Notes: a model not told the origin generated them from the sequence alone. DNA of 64,000 bases from Saururus chinensis (GCA_035235625.1 CP141144.1:29199014-29263013); one strand, 5' to 3'. Positions 25,560 to 37,792 are shown, counted from the stretch's first letter. Made by a program: numbers and translations.

Positions 25560-26616
25560 CTACCATAAGACTTTCACCAGTGGGATCACTTTGTGTCTAA
25601 GGGTCTTCTCCTTCTTGTCCAATGTACGCACCAGAGCCTCCACATAAAATAGATCCTCACTAAGCTCCAACGGTTCAAAATCTAGCACATGGGATGGATC
25701 CGGCTCGTACTTCCCAAGAAGTGAAACATAGAACTCATTATGAATGTTCATGAGCTGAGGATGTAGGTCCACACGATATGCCACAGTACCAATGCGCTCT
25801 AGGACTTGAAAGTGTCCAATAAATCTAGGAGATAGTTTTCCCTTCTTGCCAAAACAAACAACATCATGATTAGGAGAGATTTTCAATAACACATCATCAC
25901 CCACATCAAACTCTAGGTCCTGCTGTCTCTTGTTGGCATAGCTCTTTTGATTACTTTGTGTCTTTTCAACCTCTCCCGAATGAGTTAGATCTTTTCCACT
26001 AATTGTTGAATGAGCTTGGGACCAGTAACAAGATATTCCCCAACCTCACTCTAGCAAAGGAGAGATTGGCACAGACATCGATAAAGTATCTCAAAAGTTG
26101 TTATCTTAATGCTCGCCTGATAACTGTTGTTGTAAGCAAACTCTGCCAAAGGTAGGTGTTGCTCCCAACTTCCTTTCCACTTAAGTATACACCCTCGGAG
26201 CATATCCTTAAGAGTTTTGCCCATCAGTCTGGGGGTGATAGGTTAAGCTAAGATGCAATGATGTACCCAAGGCCTTCTAGAAACTCTAGCAAAACTAGGA
26301 GGTGAATGAAGGATCACGGTTGGAAACAATAGACACAGGAACACCATGCAACCACACAACTTCCTTTACAAATAAGGCAACTAGCATGTCTAAGGGAGTA
26401 GTCATCCTTATTGAAATGAAATGCACAGACTTGGTGAGTCAAGTGACAATGACCCACACTGCGTCGTTACCGCTCAGCTATCTCGGGAGTCTAGAAACAA
26501 GTTTCATTGCTACGTTCTCTCACTTCCACTCCAGGATGGGAAGGGGTTGAAGCATACCACCCATATGGCAATGCTCTACCTTAACTTGCTGACATACAAG
26601 GCATTTGGACACAAAG
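25560..26616 (-). pseudogene. Tekay-like integrase C-terminus
   Basis: The right half carries decayed integrase core sequence (about 26421-26616). The left half encodes the SH3-like/chromodomain-like end: LSPRFIGHFQVLERIGTVAY and PLELSEDLFYVE, followed by KEKTLRHKVIPLVKVLW. A further piece of the same integrase (GGTKMYHDGKMTFWWSGMKK) lies at 29788-30030 beyond the solo LTR. Confidence 0.8.
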
Positions 26617-29600
26617 AGTAAGATCCATAAATCCTAAACCAGTTTCTTTAATTAAATTTCTTGTTATTATGCGGTTTTAGTGTTAATTTTGTCTATTTGA
26701 CTTATTTTGGGATTTAAGATGGTTAATGATAGTTTTACTCAATGTTTTCTTCATTTTATTTATTTTTATGTTAAACTAAGTCAATTCAATTTTTTTGGAA
26801 TTTTTTGGCAATTTTTTCAAAAAAGTAATTAAGTGTTTCAAAATTTTTTGGGTCCCACCATAGGCCCCATGTTCGCAAATAGGCATGATGGATCCCGCAA
26901 GACCCTAAATTCATCTTATTTCAGTAATTAAGTATTTTAAAAAAAATTATACTTCTTTTTGGACTCAAAGTGAACAAAATTTTCATTTTTAGTAGTAAAT
27001 TTTATTCGTACTCCAATTTCCTATTAGGTATACCCCCATGATTTACTATAAATAGAAAGCCCCAACTCCATTCCCATTTGGGAAGGTCTAAGACCTAGAG
27101 GCTAAGTAACCCTAATCCCCATTCAATAAGAGGAAAGCTCGATTAAGGTAAGGATTAACCTTGATTTTCCATTAATCCCTTAAGGTTTCACCTAATCATT
27201 CTTAATTTTATCTTTTACAAGGTTAAATCTTGTTTTACACAACTAAAGTTTCTGATTTTAATCTATATTTCAAAACTCTAATGAGGGACTTTTTTTGGAA
27301 CAAAACAAACCCTAGATTTATGAGTTTTCAATTGATTTATGCTTTGATAATTGGATTTATCCATGTATTAACAAAACCCTAAATGTGGGTAGGGATATGA
27401 AGAGATTGGAGCTTTGATTTCAGACTAAGAACTCATTGAAGGTAAGGGTTTTCTTCCATTGATGGTTGATGTTTCAGATTGCTTGATATGGAGTTTTAAT
27501 GGTGGGTTATGTAAAGCTTAATCTTTTTAGGGATTTCCTTGTGTTTTAGTTGATAAGTGATTAGATTTATCATTTCCTAAGCTTAGATTCCATTATAATG
27601 ATGTTTGGAAGTGAGATTTGAAGGTTTAAGTTATATTTGTGCATTTTTGGTTTTGGGTTCGAGAGGAAAAAGACGAACCAGACCTGTAGTTTTGATGTTC
27701 GAACGGCCCTGTCGAACAATAGTTTTGGTCATTTTACCTATTTTGCTCATTTTCATGTTCTTCTTCATAAATACCATTTATTATATAATGATGAGTGATT
27801 TATACTTGAAAATGCTACTATGAGGACATGAATATGATCTTGAGAGCTATGATGATGGTCAAGTGGGAAGTGGATTACATGTTATTTGGCTTAGCAAGTT
27901 ATGATTTTTTATCCTAAATTTATGTTGAGTAATTCTTCATGTTTTACTTAGGATTCCAACAAGTATACAACATGAGAATGGACTTGTATGCTTTCACATG
28001 TTATGTTAAATTATGGGTGAATTATAGTTCCATGTCTAGCTTAAGCGTAGTAATGAGTGTGTTTACCTAAGTCTAGCATGAAGTGGTATTTAACTTGGAT
28101 TCATATTTCTTAATAGTTTTCACCATGATTTCAGTAAGGAGGAGCCATAAATAAATTATGATAGCATGTGTATAGTATGTTGATGGGTTGTTCATAACGC
28201 ATATACCTATATTTAGGATTGAATGCTACTACTATGTACACACACATGTGGGGGGTAATTATGGTGATTGTTGACACTTATGATTATAAATGATGCACGT
28301 ATGGCTAATGGTAGCACATTTCATGAATTAGGATTCATATAGTTATTGCTCATGTATGCACAATGTTGCATGCTTCATGAGATGGATTTATGAATGAGAT
28401 TTTATCGAGATTAGCCATGGTTGATCGATTGGATACAATTGTGTGATATTGCTTGTTGGGTTAATCGATCAGAGGCTTATTGATTTGGTTTTATATCCAA
28501 AAGGACGAGGTTTTATGATCGAAAGGATGAGGTTTTATATCCCTCAAGGATGGGTTTTCTTCCTCGGGTTGATAAGAGCGGCAGTGGTATAAGGAGACCA
28601 AAACTATTGAGACCATCTAAACCATAAGAATCCAGGTTGGTGTAGCCAAGTCCACTAGCTTACCAGGGGGTATCTTCATTAGTAGGGAATTTACCCAAAC
28701 TACGTAATTCTTTCAAACTTTCCAATCGGATATTGTCTAGAGTGAGCAGGGATTGTTTAAGTTTTGGCCGATTAAGGAGGGCTATTTTTTCGAAATGCAT
28801 AGTTATGATAGTGTGCTAGAGACACTTCTCATTTAGGATGGTTGTTTATGGATATGCACGATATGCTAGTGTGTTTGAGGTACTTCTCATGTAGGATGTT
28901 TGTTTATGGATATGTATAGTTGTTTGAGGCACTTTTCATACAGGATGAATGTTTATGGACATGCATAGATATGTATAGTATGTTTGAGACACTTGTCTCA
29001 CAGGATGACTGTTTATGAAGGAGAATGAATATGCATGAGTATGTATAGTGTGTTAGAGACCCTCTTCAAGCAGGATGGATGTTTTTGATTTGAAATGATT
29101 ATTCATGCTAAGTATGATATATTATGATACTTTCATGCAGGATAATTACTTATGGGTTGGTATATTTGAGTAATGAGAAGGTAATCAGATATGAGATGAT
29201 ATATGATATGTTAATGTGATAGACTATGTGGAATGCAATGATGTTTTCATATTTAACATTTTGATGTTCAAAACCTTGCCGAGTTTTATACTCACCCCAT
29301 TTTCTCTGTGTTTTCTTTTTTGGGGCTACATGGTGTGACATGTAGACTATTAGGTCCCTCTTTATGAGGCGTGTATGGATGATGGTCAGGAGTAGGCATG
29401 GGAGCCTAGAGATCTTGCTATCTTTACTTGTTTATTCTGCTAGTATGCTAGAATTTGATGTTTCGTTGACTTTGTGTAATACTTTATTAGTCGTTGTGGC
29501 TTTAGACTTATTCCAGATGTTATGACTTGAGCCATGTTTGATGGCTTAGTGTTGTAAGATTGTGGGTTCGAGAGTTGAGGACTAATTCAAATTTGATGTC

Positions 29601-29782
29601 CTTTATATTTTTTTCTCTTATTTTCTCTTTTGCACAAAGTTAAAGTGGTGTGTTACTCTGTGTGTGTTATACCCATTAGTGGGGTCAAATCTTTAGCAAG
29701 TCATCACTTAGTTGCCCCCATGTGCTTTGACCGTCCCTTGGACTGGGTTGGGATTGGGTTGGGCGGGTACATGGATGTGAAA
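26617..29782 (+). mobile_element. Tekay-like solo LTR (3.2 kb) with 5-base target duplication
   Basis: Its start (GTAAGATCC) and end (ATGGATGTGAAA) are those of the 6102 LTR family with altered terminal bases. CAAAG at 26612-26616 and 29783-29787 is a perfect target duplication. A TATAAATA box at 27047-27054 gives plus orientation, opposite to the element it sits in. It carries the family minisatellite near 28800-29060. There is no internal region. Old. Confidence 0.85.
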
Positions 29783-29787
29783 CAAAG

Positions 29788-30035
29788 GAAGCAATGTCTT
29801 TCTTCATACCACTCCACCAAAAGGTCATCTTCCCATCGTGGTACATCTTGGTTCCCCCTAGGTGGATGAAGAACCTAGAATAGTATACCTCCAATAAAAA
29901 ATGCTCCTTAAGCTCCTCGGAGTTTGTTACACATAACCGTCCCTGATAAGTTAAGCTCCCATTGACTCTTTCCTTGAAGTTGATCCCCGTCCTATTTCTC
30001 AACCCAGCCTTCTTGGCTTGGATCCCCATCCTATC
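29788..30035 (-). pseudogene. Tekay-like integrase zinc-binding region, fragment
   Basis: The minus-strand frame has NGSLTYQGRLCVTNSEELKE, HLGGTKMYHD and FWWSGMKKDIASFV, the H2C2-type N-terminal integrase segment. It matches the interrupted copy at 25560-26616 on the other side of the solo LTR. Confidence 0.75.
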
Positions 30036-30337
30036 TTTTGATCCCTGTCCTAAGGAAAGGGATAAATGAAACAGATGTTTACTTTTGTCTCTATGGAAAG
30101 GTGAGTTGTTTTTGGGTTACCTTGGGTCAATTTAATTATTTTGGCTCAGATAGACCTAAAAATTATATGTACTTTTACTTGAAACAAACAACCCCTGTAG
30201 TTGCTGATTTTACTTTATGTACCATGATTTTCAAGGTCTTTAATTCAACGAAGAATGACTTGAACAAGTTACCAAAGGTCAAGCGATGGACCTTTATGTC
30301 AATGTTGTTCAGCCATACGATTTACCTTGTATCTACC
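30036..30337 (+). other. Unassigned stretch upstream of GRF zinc-finger exons
   Basis: A 100-residue open frame (30038-30340) ends in HTIYLVST and is in phase with the GRF exon beyond the solo LTR. It lacks the CxCG half of a GRF finger and has no recognisable similarity, so coding status is doubtful. Confidence 0.3.
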
Positions 30338-31769
30338 TGATAAGTATGAAATATATATCTATTTTATATGTCTTTTTACCTTATTTGCTAGTATAGATTA
30401 GGTTAATTTAGAGTTAGTTATGGTTTATTTAGATTAAGATAGATATTAGTATTTTAGTTTAATTATTAATGATTTTGTAGTTATTAGTTGTTTAGACATG
30501 TATTTGAATCAAGTTAGAATTTTAGTTACTTTCTACATGTCTAAAGTATGATATTTTATGTTTTGTAGGTAAAGTGCACTTATCGAAGTACTTGGACGAT
30601 GTTTGGAATAATTCAAAATAGTCTTTACATGCTTTAAAGTGATTTGGATAACTTTTCAGAGTTATAAACAAGTTGGAAATGAATATGGACATGAAGAAAA
30701 ACTTAATGAACAGAATATGGACTGTCCAAAAAAACTGTCCACATTGCAGAAACACTGTAGCCGTTCGAACGGGGTCACTTACCGTTTGATCGGGATAACA
30801 TGAATTCAGACAAAAATACAGTTCAAGCATTCAAACGGGCATGCAGGGCGTTCGAACGGCATAACGTGTAGTGTCCTAATTTTAGCCAATTTCCAATCCT
30901 TTTCATATTGGACTTCTTCCTATGGATCTTATGCCTATAAAAAGACATATTTGGCTTAAAACCAGAGGATTCCAGTAGATTTTATGAAGAGAAAAAGGAA
31001 GAAGAAGATGGAAGAGAACTCAAAGCTTTCAATGGAGATTCAAGTGTTTTCTTCTACAATGGAAGGCTAGACTTTTCTTTTACTTAGGAGTTGATGAAGC
31101 TATAGATAAGTTTCAATTTCTTTTCTTTTTAATTTAGATCTCAATTGTGAATGATGACAATTGTATGATATGGATTTCCTTTTTAATGGAAGAGCTTTTC
31201 ATGTTTATTCAAATCTATGTTGATTTATTGTCTTGTAGATGATAGATTGATGTGGTTTTAATATTTGCATCAATTCTAATTTCTGTGATTTAGATGAGAT
31301 GGTCATATAATAGTTTTTATGTTCAGATAATTAATGACTTGGATGAGTTATACTAAGATTAGACGGGTCATGCCTATAGCTAGTTTAGTGTAGATGATTC
31401 GTGCTATTGTCGAAGATAGTTCATGTCATGGAATTCAATTAATGATTCGTTCTAAAGTAATTCTAGCTTGTAGCTGAGAATACTTGTTCATTTTCACACT
31501 AGATTTAGATTAAAAGTTAAGGAATTGTTATGGTTCTATAGTGGATTCGATTTCCTAAGTAATTTCCATCATATTAATCTCTTATTTTTAAACTAGTTGA
31601 TTCCTTTCCTTTACTTAATTAAAGTTTAAGTTTGTTTTAGTTTTTAATCAGCAAATTCCTCTTTAGATTTAGTAATAATTCATTCGTCCCTGAGGTTCGA
31701 CAACCCTTAAATACTTATCCTAGTACAATTACCTTGTACACTTAGAAAGGGTTTAATTATAAATGATCA
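30338..31769 (+). mobile_element. Athila-like solo LTR (1.43 kb) with perfect target duplication
   Basis: Runs from TGATAAGTATG to TATAAATGATCA. CTACC at 30333-30337 and 31770-31774 is the 5-base duplication. A TATAAAAA box at 30936-30943 gives plus orientation. Two TTCGAACGG near-palindromes lie about 70-170 bases upstream of that box. It is the same family as the LTRs at 48392 and 54218, from which it differs by roughly 5 percent outside the variable box. Confidence 0.9.
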
Positions 31770-31774
31770 CTACC

Positions 31775-32176
31775 ACAACAACAAACTCAGGTAGACCATT
31801 TTGGAAGTGCCCAAAAAAATCATTTGTAAGTTTCAATGATGCATGAGAATATGTTTATACATAGTTATAAATAAGTCAACTTAATAAAGTAATTATTTTT
31901 CAGGGAGGGACTGGTTGTGGGAAGATATATTGGTATGATGAGTATCAAAGAAGTTTTGCTAGTAATAATAAGAATGCCCAACCACATCATAGTCCATCCA
32001 ATTCGTTGCAAAGCCATGGAAGTGTGAATAACGGACCGACATTGGCAGACCCAACACTCACACTAGATCATTTATTTAGGGCAATGACATTCACAGTAGG
32101 GCTTATGCTTGCAACCATATTTGGGTTGATATTATATTCCTGCTTTTATGTATATTTGTTTACTTGCTTAAAGTAG
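31775..32176 (+). CDS. GRF-type zinc-finger protein, C-terminal exons (5' part disrupted)
   Basis: Exon 31775-31825 encodes TTNSGRPFWKCPKKSF. A GTAAGT donor (31826) and a TTTTTCAG acceptor (ending 31903) frame a 78-base intron. Exon 31904-32176 continues in phase with GGTGCGKIYWYDEYQ and stops at TAG. NSGRPFWKCP...GCGKIYWYDE matches the second half of a zf-GRF finger (NPGRxFWxCP...GCxFFxWxDE). A hydrophobic C-terminal segment (GLMLATIFGLILYSCFYVYL) could be a membrane anchor, a layout seen in small plant GRF proteins. The expected first half (CxCG) is not visible upstream, and the Athila solo LTR separates this exon from what precedes it, so the locus is probably a disrupted gene or a pseudogene. 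Function in this family is unclear; single-strand nucleic acid binding is known for some GRF fingers. Confidence 0.6.
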
Positions 32177-33102
32177 TGAAAGTTCAAATGAGTTTTTCTA
32201 TTTGGGTTGATATCATCGCATTTGATGTTTGAGGAGCATGAAGAATGTGATAAATTAGAGAGCATTACATACAGAAGTATCTAAGTTCAATATATGACAT
32301 GACATGACTTGAGTTGAACCCTTGGATTAGAGCTTTGAAACTAATTTGAGAAATAAGAATTCAATTTGGTCATTCCATTATCATTTGAGCATGGTGAGTG
32401 GTGCCATATATAGCTTGTTCTTGAATAATTAATTTGCTTGTTCTATTTTATGTTGGATCATTTATTTAAATATGCATATGTTGCTATTACAAATTCAGGC
32501 CTTTAATACAAAACAGTAGAAGAAGAGTGAATTGTACTTTACCAAGAGACCGACGCCATCAATGTCTAGGAAATCAACACATTCTGAAATCAAAATCAAG
32601 GGCTGTTGAAGTTATAAGTTTATTTAATTGATGGTTTCAAAGTTGCAATCAATTTATTTATACTACTTGTAAGAGAAACCAAATTATGAGCTAATAAATG
32701 TGAACGTTCAGTATTTGTTTGTTTGTAAATGTGATTGTGTATTTGATAGTTGATAAGCATTTCCATCCACAACATGTTGAATTTATGATTTCGAGCAGGT
32801 CTAAGGTGCAAGCAATTAATCAGATCACGTCTAGAGTATTGAAATACATTGTTATGCTATCCCTATTAGCTTAAGCATTTAGATTCAACGTTAATTTTCA
32901 TTGAACATAATGAGAACATTATTCAAGTGGTTACAAAACTTCAAAAGCAGCACCTGGGGCATAAGATAAAAGAATTACCCCAGATGAGCATACTTGGACA
33001 GAAGGGGTTGTAACATTTTCCTTCCAAAAAGATTATCTTATGTTGGGAGCTCAATGTGGGAATAAGATGGACTTGATTATGACTGCAAACTATTACCCCA
33101 GA
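32177..33102. other. Probable 3' flank of the GRF locus, no gene seen
   Basis: AT-rich, with no supported reading frame. A 16-base direct repeat (ATTACCCCAGATGAGC) occurs at 32974-32989 and again at 33092-33107, across the edge of the next LTR. Confidence 0.45.
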
Positions 33103-36100
33103 TGAGCCTTATTTGAACCGGTCTATTTTATTTTTTTTAATTCCTTTTGTGTGGTTTAATGTCAATTCTTATGGATTTTGAATATTTTCAAATTTTAAGT
33201 TATTAACAAAGGTTTTAACAGAAAAGTTTCTTCACATTTCAAGTTTTTAAGTTAATTTAAGTCATTTGGAATTTTTCTGAAATTTTTACTATTTTCCTCG
33301 GTGGGACCCACCTAGGCCCCATGAATAAAATGGGATGTTTAGCCCTAAATATCTGTAACATGAACCTAAGACTCTAGGTAATAATTTTAAAATTTTTAGA
33401 CATCAAATTGGGATTCGAATAAGGATGTTTTAGTATAAAATCATATTTGTACCCCATTTTCCCAAAGAAGAAAGAAGATTAAGGTATGATTTTGCTTAAT
33501 ATTTCATTAATCCGTTAGGGTTTTTGTTTAAATCTTTCAAATCCATTTCTTTGCTTTGGATTAATCTCTATTCTCACTCAAAAACTACTGACTTGGGTTT
33601 CTATTTCAAAACCTAATGTTTGGAATTTCATTTTTGGGTCTCTTGAACCCTAGATTTACTTATTTTTGAAGGTTTTAGGTGTTTCAAAATAAGATTTGAG
33701 AAGTATTAATAAAAATCATGTTTTTGGGAAGGTTTTGAAGAAGTTTAAGGAGCCATTTCAAATCAAGAACTTGCTAGAAGGTAGTGCTTTTGTCTCAAAC
33801 GTTGTTGTGATTCAGATTTAAGTTTTGATATGGTTTTAAAAAGGGTTTTATGATTATGAGCTTTAATTGTGATTTGTGAAAGGTGTAATCTTTGATGCGA
33901 TTTCTTGGGGTTTATGTTTAGTAATGGCTTGATTTGATGGTCTGGAAGCATGGATTGGATTATGCTAAAGTTTGGGGATGCTATTTGATGATTTATGAAG
34001 TGTATGTGAAGTTTCGGTTTTGAATTTGAAGTGGGGAAGACGAACCAGAAAAATACGTTATGGCTTTCGAATGACAGTACTGCATTTTGGCCATTTTTGT
34101 TCCTTTTGCTTTTTTGAATGTTTTTACTCTTCAATACCATTTCCTATATTCATGTTGAGTAATTTGAGCTAGAATGAGCTACTGGAAGGGTATGTTATTG
34201 ATGTTAGACATTATGAAGAGTATTTAAGTATCAAGTGAAATTGCATGTTGTGGCTACATAAGTTAGAATTGCTATCATGGTCTATAATTGAATGATTCCT
34301 TATGTTTTAGCATGATTCCAACAAGATTATAGCATGAGGATGAATTGATATGTCTTCATTTAATGTGATTAAATTATGGGTGAATAATGGTGCTATATCT
34401 TGATTCAAGTGTAGTGTGAATATGCTTGCATATGTTTAGCATGAAGTTACACATAATTTGATTGTTGGCTTTTGATGATTTTTCACCTATGATTTCAGTT
34501 GGAACCATGATTAAGTGTTAATCTGCATGTGTAGTATGATGATGAGTTAATTATAAGGCATGTTTATATGCTCAAAATTAAGTGTTTCTACCATGTACAC
34601 ACACATGTGGGGAAATGATTATGATGATGTTTAGTATTATGATTATAAATGATGCATGAGAGGCTGATGAGAGCACTTATCGTGAATTAGGATTCATGTA
34701 TGTCTTGCTCACTTATGTACCATGTTGCATGCATCATGGAATAGATTTTTGAATGAGACTTTATCGAGATTAGACGTGTTTGATCTATTGGATGCAATAA
34801 TGTGAGCTTGCATGCCAGATTAATTGATCGTTTGCTTATCGAAAATTGGTTGGTCCGAAAGGACATGATTTCAATTTGAGTTCCTGTGTGGGACATGGAT
34901 ACTCCTCGGGTTGAGTCAATCTGAATTTATATTGAGTTGAGTGGAATGGGGACGAGTTGTGTACTTGTCTTGCTGTAGAAATTTCTTGAAAAAGTCATCT
35001 AGACCTTGAGAATCCAGAGTGGTATGCCTTCGTACACCGACTACCACATGTTGTAGGTTTCCTATGTGGAAATTCAGACTCTTCCCACTGCAAAAGATGT
35101 TCTAAGGTAAACACACCTGCTCTAGGTTCTATGTGTGAGATTTGGACATTCCTTGGCCAGGATTGTCCACGGCGAGCAGAAATAAGGGCTGACTACCGCC
35201 AACACTTTATGTTTCCTATGTGGAAATCGGACTATGTTTAGCCTATGTGGCTTGATTGTATTCTCTCTATGATAGAGACATTCACTATTTGTTGATGATG
35301 CATGTGTATGAGATAATATTATACCTAGGTTACACAGGTTGTGTAGGGATAATTGAGATTACATGACATATGTGAATGTGGTTTATTATACATGATTTAG
35401 TATCGTGTGATTGAGATTCTTATCATGTAGGGTGAATGATATGTGGACGAATGATATGAATATGCATTATGTGATTACGTGTTGAGGACACGTGTTATGC
35501 AGGTTGAATGTTGTTAAGGAGAATGACTTGATATGCATGATTGTGAATGTGATTGTTTGAGAATCACTTATTATGCAGGATGGATTTTATGTCATAATGT
35601 GGTTATGCATACCATGCTTAGTATGAATGAGATACTTGTATGCAGGTTAGTTATTTATGGAATTAAGAGTATGGTAAGGGGATTAATCAGAAACGGGGAT
35701 ATCATGTGAAATGTTGATATGAAATACCATATTGATGTGTCGTGGTTGTTTTCTAATTAATGTTACTGTATTTCAAACCTACTGAGTTTTACTCATCCCT
35801 ATTTTTGTGTTTTGTTTTGGGGCTATAGGTACGACATGTAGTTGATCAGGATTCCCTGTATGAGGGATGACCAGGATATGAGCATGGATGCTTCTGAATG
35901 TTATTTTATCTTCTGATTTATGCTATTATGATCATAGAACACCTTATGTAGGTTACTATGTTTTTGACTCGTGTGTATCTTCTACTTTTATACTTGTCTG
36001 AGATTTTGTAATTCAAGCCACGTGACGGCTCATGATTATTATGTGTGTGGGTTGAGAGTGAGGAAATATTTTAGAGATATTATCCTCCTTTATTTTACCT

Positions 36101-36230
36101 TATTTCTCTTTCTCAAAGGACCAAAGGTGCATGAGTCTGTGTTTGTGTTAAATAAAAGATTAAGGGGTTAAAGTCTTTCGTAATGCAATTTCGTCGCCCC
36201 TGGACTGGGTGCTGGCACCGAGGCGTGATA
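33103..36230 (+). mobile_element. Tekay-like LTR (3.1 kb), solo, old
   Basis: The left end is degraded, but from ACCGGTCTATTTTATTT onward it aligns to the 6102 LTR. The subrepeats (about 35260-35640), the ACTGAGTTTTACTCATCCC segment and the GGACTGGGTGCTGGCACCG...GTGATA end are present. No internal region follows. No matching target duplication was found, so the left border may be eroded. Confidence 0.75.
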
Positions 36231-37103
36231 GGTTTTCCTTGCTCAGGATTAGTTTATTGCAAGAAAAAGCAACTCAATTCCTTAAGCTTCAAGATAAGCG
36301 TGAGATACACTGCAACAACCTATTCAATTGAATAAACTAGAGCCAAACTATGTAAGAAGTAGACACATCCTAGATTTCAGTATGAGAACTACTCCAAAAC
36401 AAAAACCACAGAATGTGCAAACTCCAAATGGATCATGTGATATTTCCTATGTTTAGAAGTCAAGAGAACCTTTGAGACCTGTTCAAGTGCAATGGCCGTA
36501 GCATTTGTTACAATCTTATAAGCAAGCAACATGCTCCCGCTTTCATCAATTCTCAAAATAACAATTTGGAAAAGATATTAGCCATACGTATCACCTGCCA
36601 ATCATTTAGAAAGAAATCCAATCATCTATAAGTAGCCTAGGCCACGACAGTTGTTTGATTACATGTTGTAATGGAATTTACATTTTTCAATAACACCATT
36701 GACAAGTAAACATGTTGTACAACAAAACTGCACTCTAGAACATTTTAGATTCCAAGTTCTAATAAAATCCATAAAATATTATTCCGAAATGTACAAACAC
36801 ATTTAGAATATACAAAAATGATCCATATTCGCCATGTCAAGTTTCATACAAAACTGAATACTACATCCCTCCTCCTTAGCAATGTCCAGGACCATTTTTG
36901 CATTTGTAATACTTCAATGCTCACAGCTTTTTTCGGACAGCTTGAGATAAAATATTGCATAAATAATGACCTAGAAAAGCACCAAAACCGTAATCAGCAG
37001 TTTGCTTTCACTTGATGCATAAATTCTACAACTATGGTTCTTAAATTATGATGAATCCACAATATTCCAAGACAAACATTAATGACCTATTCATAAGCTA
37101 TAC
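36231..37103. other. Possible host-gene flank, coding status unclear
   Basis: A minus-strand stretch near 36410-36560 reads ILRIDESGSMLLAYKIV and KHRKYHMIHLEFAHSV without a stop for about 57 codons, and is preceded by TTGGCAG, a possible acceptor. It may be a further exon of the unrecognised gene at 37104-37792. No family was recognised. Confidence 0.3.
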
Positions 37104-37417
37104 CTCACTGGTTCACTGGTTCCGGGACTGAGATTGATTGCACAATCAATATATATTCCTTTTTCTTCTAAAAAGTTTCCATCAATAACTCCCCCTTCTT
37201 CGTCTTCTTCCCAAATTGATTCTCTAGTTTTTGAGAATGCAAGGTTCTGGCTAGGCAGTGACATGCCTTGAATAAAAAACTTCTCCTTGGTGAAGCAGTG
37301 AATCATCCATAGAAATAACTTATATTTATCCCAGGTTGGTGGTTTATTTCTAAAGCATTTTTCAGCAACTCTTCCACCTGTTATGGCATTCATTAAATTT
37401 TGTGAACGAAGATCAGA
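37104..37417 (-). CDS. Exon of an unrecognised host gene
   Basis: On the minus strand an acceptor-like AAATAG precedes a 314-base open stretch reading SDLRSQNLMNAITGGRVAEK, then PPTWDKYKLFLWMIHCF, KEKFFIQGMSLPSQN, an acidic segment ESIWEEDEEGGVID, and INLSPGTSEPV. It ends at GAG followed by GTATAG, a good donor. Varied amino-acid use, an uninterrupted frame and splice-like borders suggest a real or recently lost exon. I do not recognise the family, and retrotransposon origin is not indicated. Confidence 0.45.
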
Positions 37418-37724
37418 CTATTTCTAATCTCAAAAACTGCAAACAATAAAATTCAATACCGCAACTCTACAGGTTTTAAAGTGTGCCAGGGGAATAGTAA
37501 AAGTAACCATTGTGATTAGAAAGCTTTATCGTAGAAATTGCTAAGGCATTAAAGAGATTTTTTACTACATACAAGAAGCACCACATGAGTAGCTAACAAC
37601 AATTTTACATTGGAAGAAATTAATACGAAAATTCATGAAATATTGAGTAGTTAAAGTCGTCTAACACAAAGAAACCTCATCTCTAAACTCTAAACAAAAA
37701 ATAAATAAACTTTAATTTGATTAC

Positions 37725-37792
37725 CTCACCATTTGCCACCGATATAGGTTCGCCGAGAGGTGGAGAGAGACATGTGGTCTTGCAAATGGCCA
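37725..37792 (-). CDS. Probable upstream exon of the same unrecognised gene
   Basis: The minus strand reads VAICKTTCLSPPLGEPISVA then NGE, ending exactly at GAG followed by GTAATC (donor). The intron to the 37104-37417 exon would be 307 bases. The 5' border is uncertain: going further upstream the frame meets a stop inside hairpin unit 1, so an acceptor or another start must intervene. Confidence 0.35.

Larger units (their letters stand above)
21905..30035 (-). mobile_element. Tekay-like Gypsy element, 3' part, with solo LTR inside
   Basis: In minus orientation the remnant starts in the integrase region (about 30035-29788), is interrupted by a plus-strand solo LTR (26617-29782), continues through the rest of integrase and the C-terminal region (26616-25560), and ends with a polypurine tract (about 25438-25455) and a 3.5 kb LTR (21905-25437). 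The 5' half is missing. It is old and has many breaks. Confidence 0.8.

Noticed and set aside
33763-34140. 125-codon minus-strand frame
   Set aside because: It lies antisense within the Tekay-like LTR; corresponding frames are not kept in the sister LTRs.
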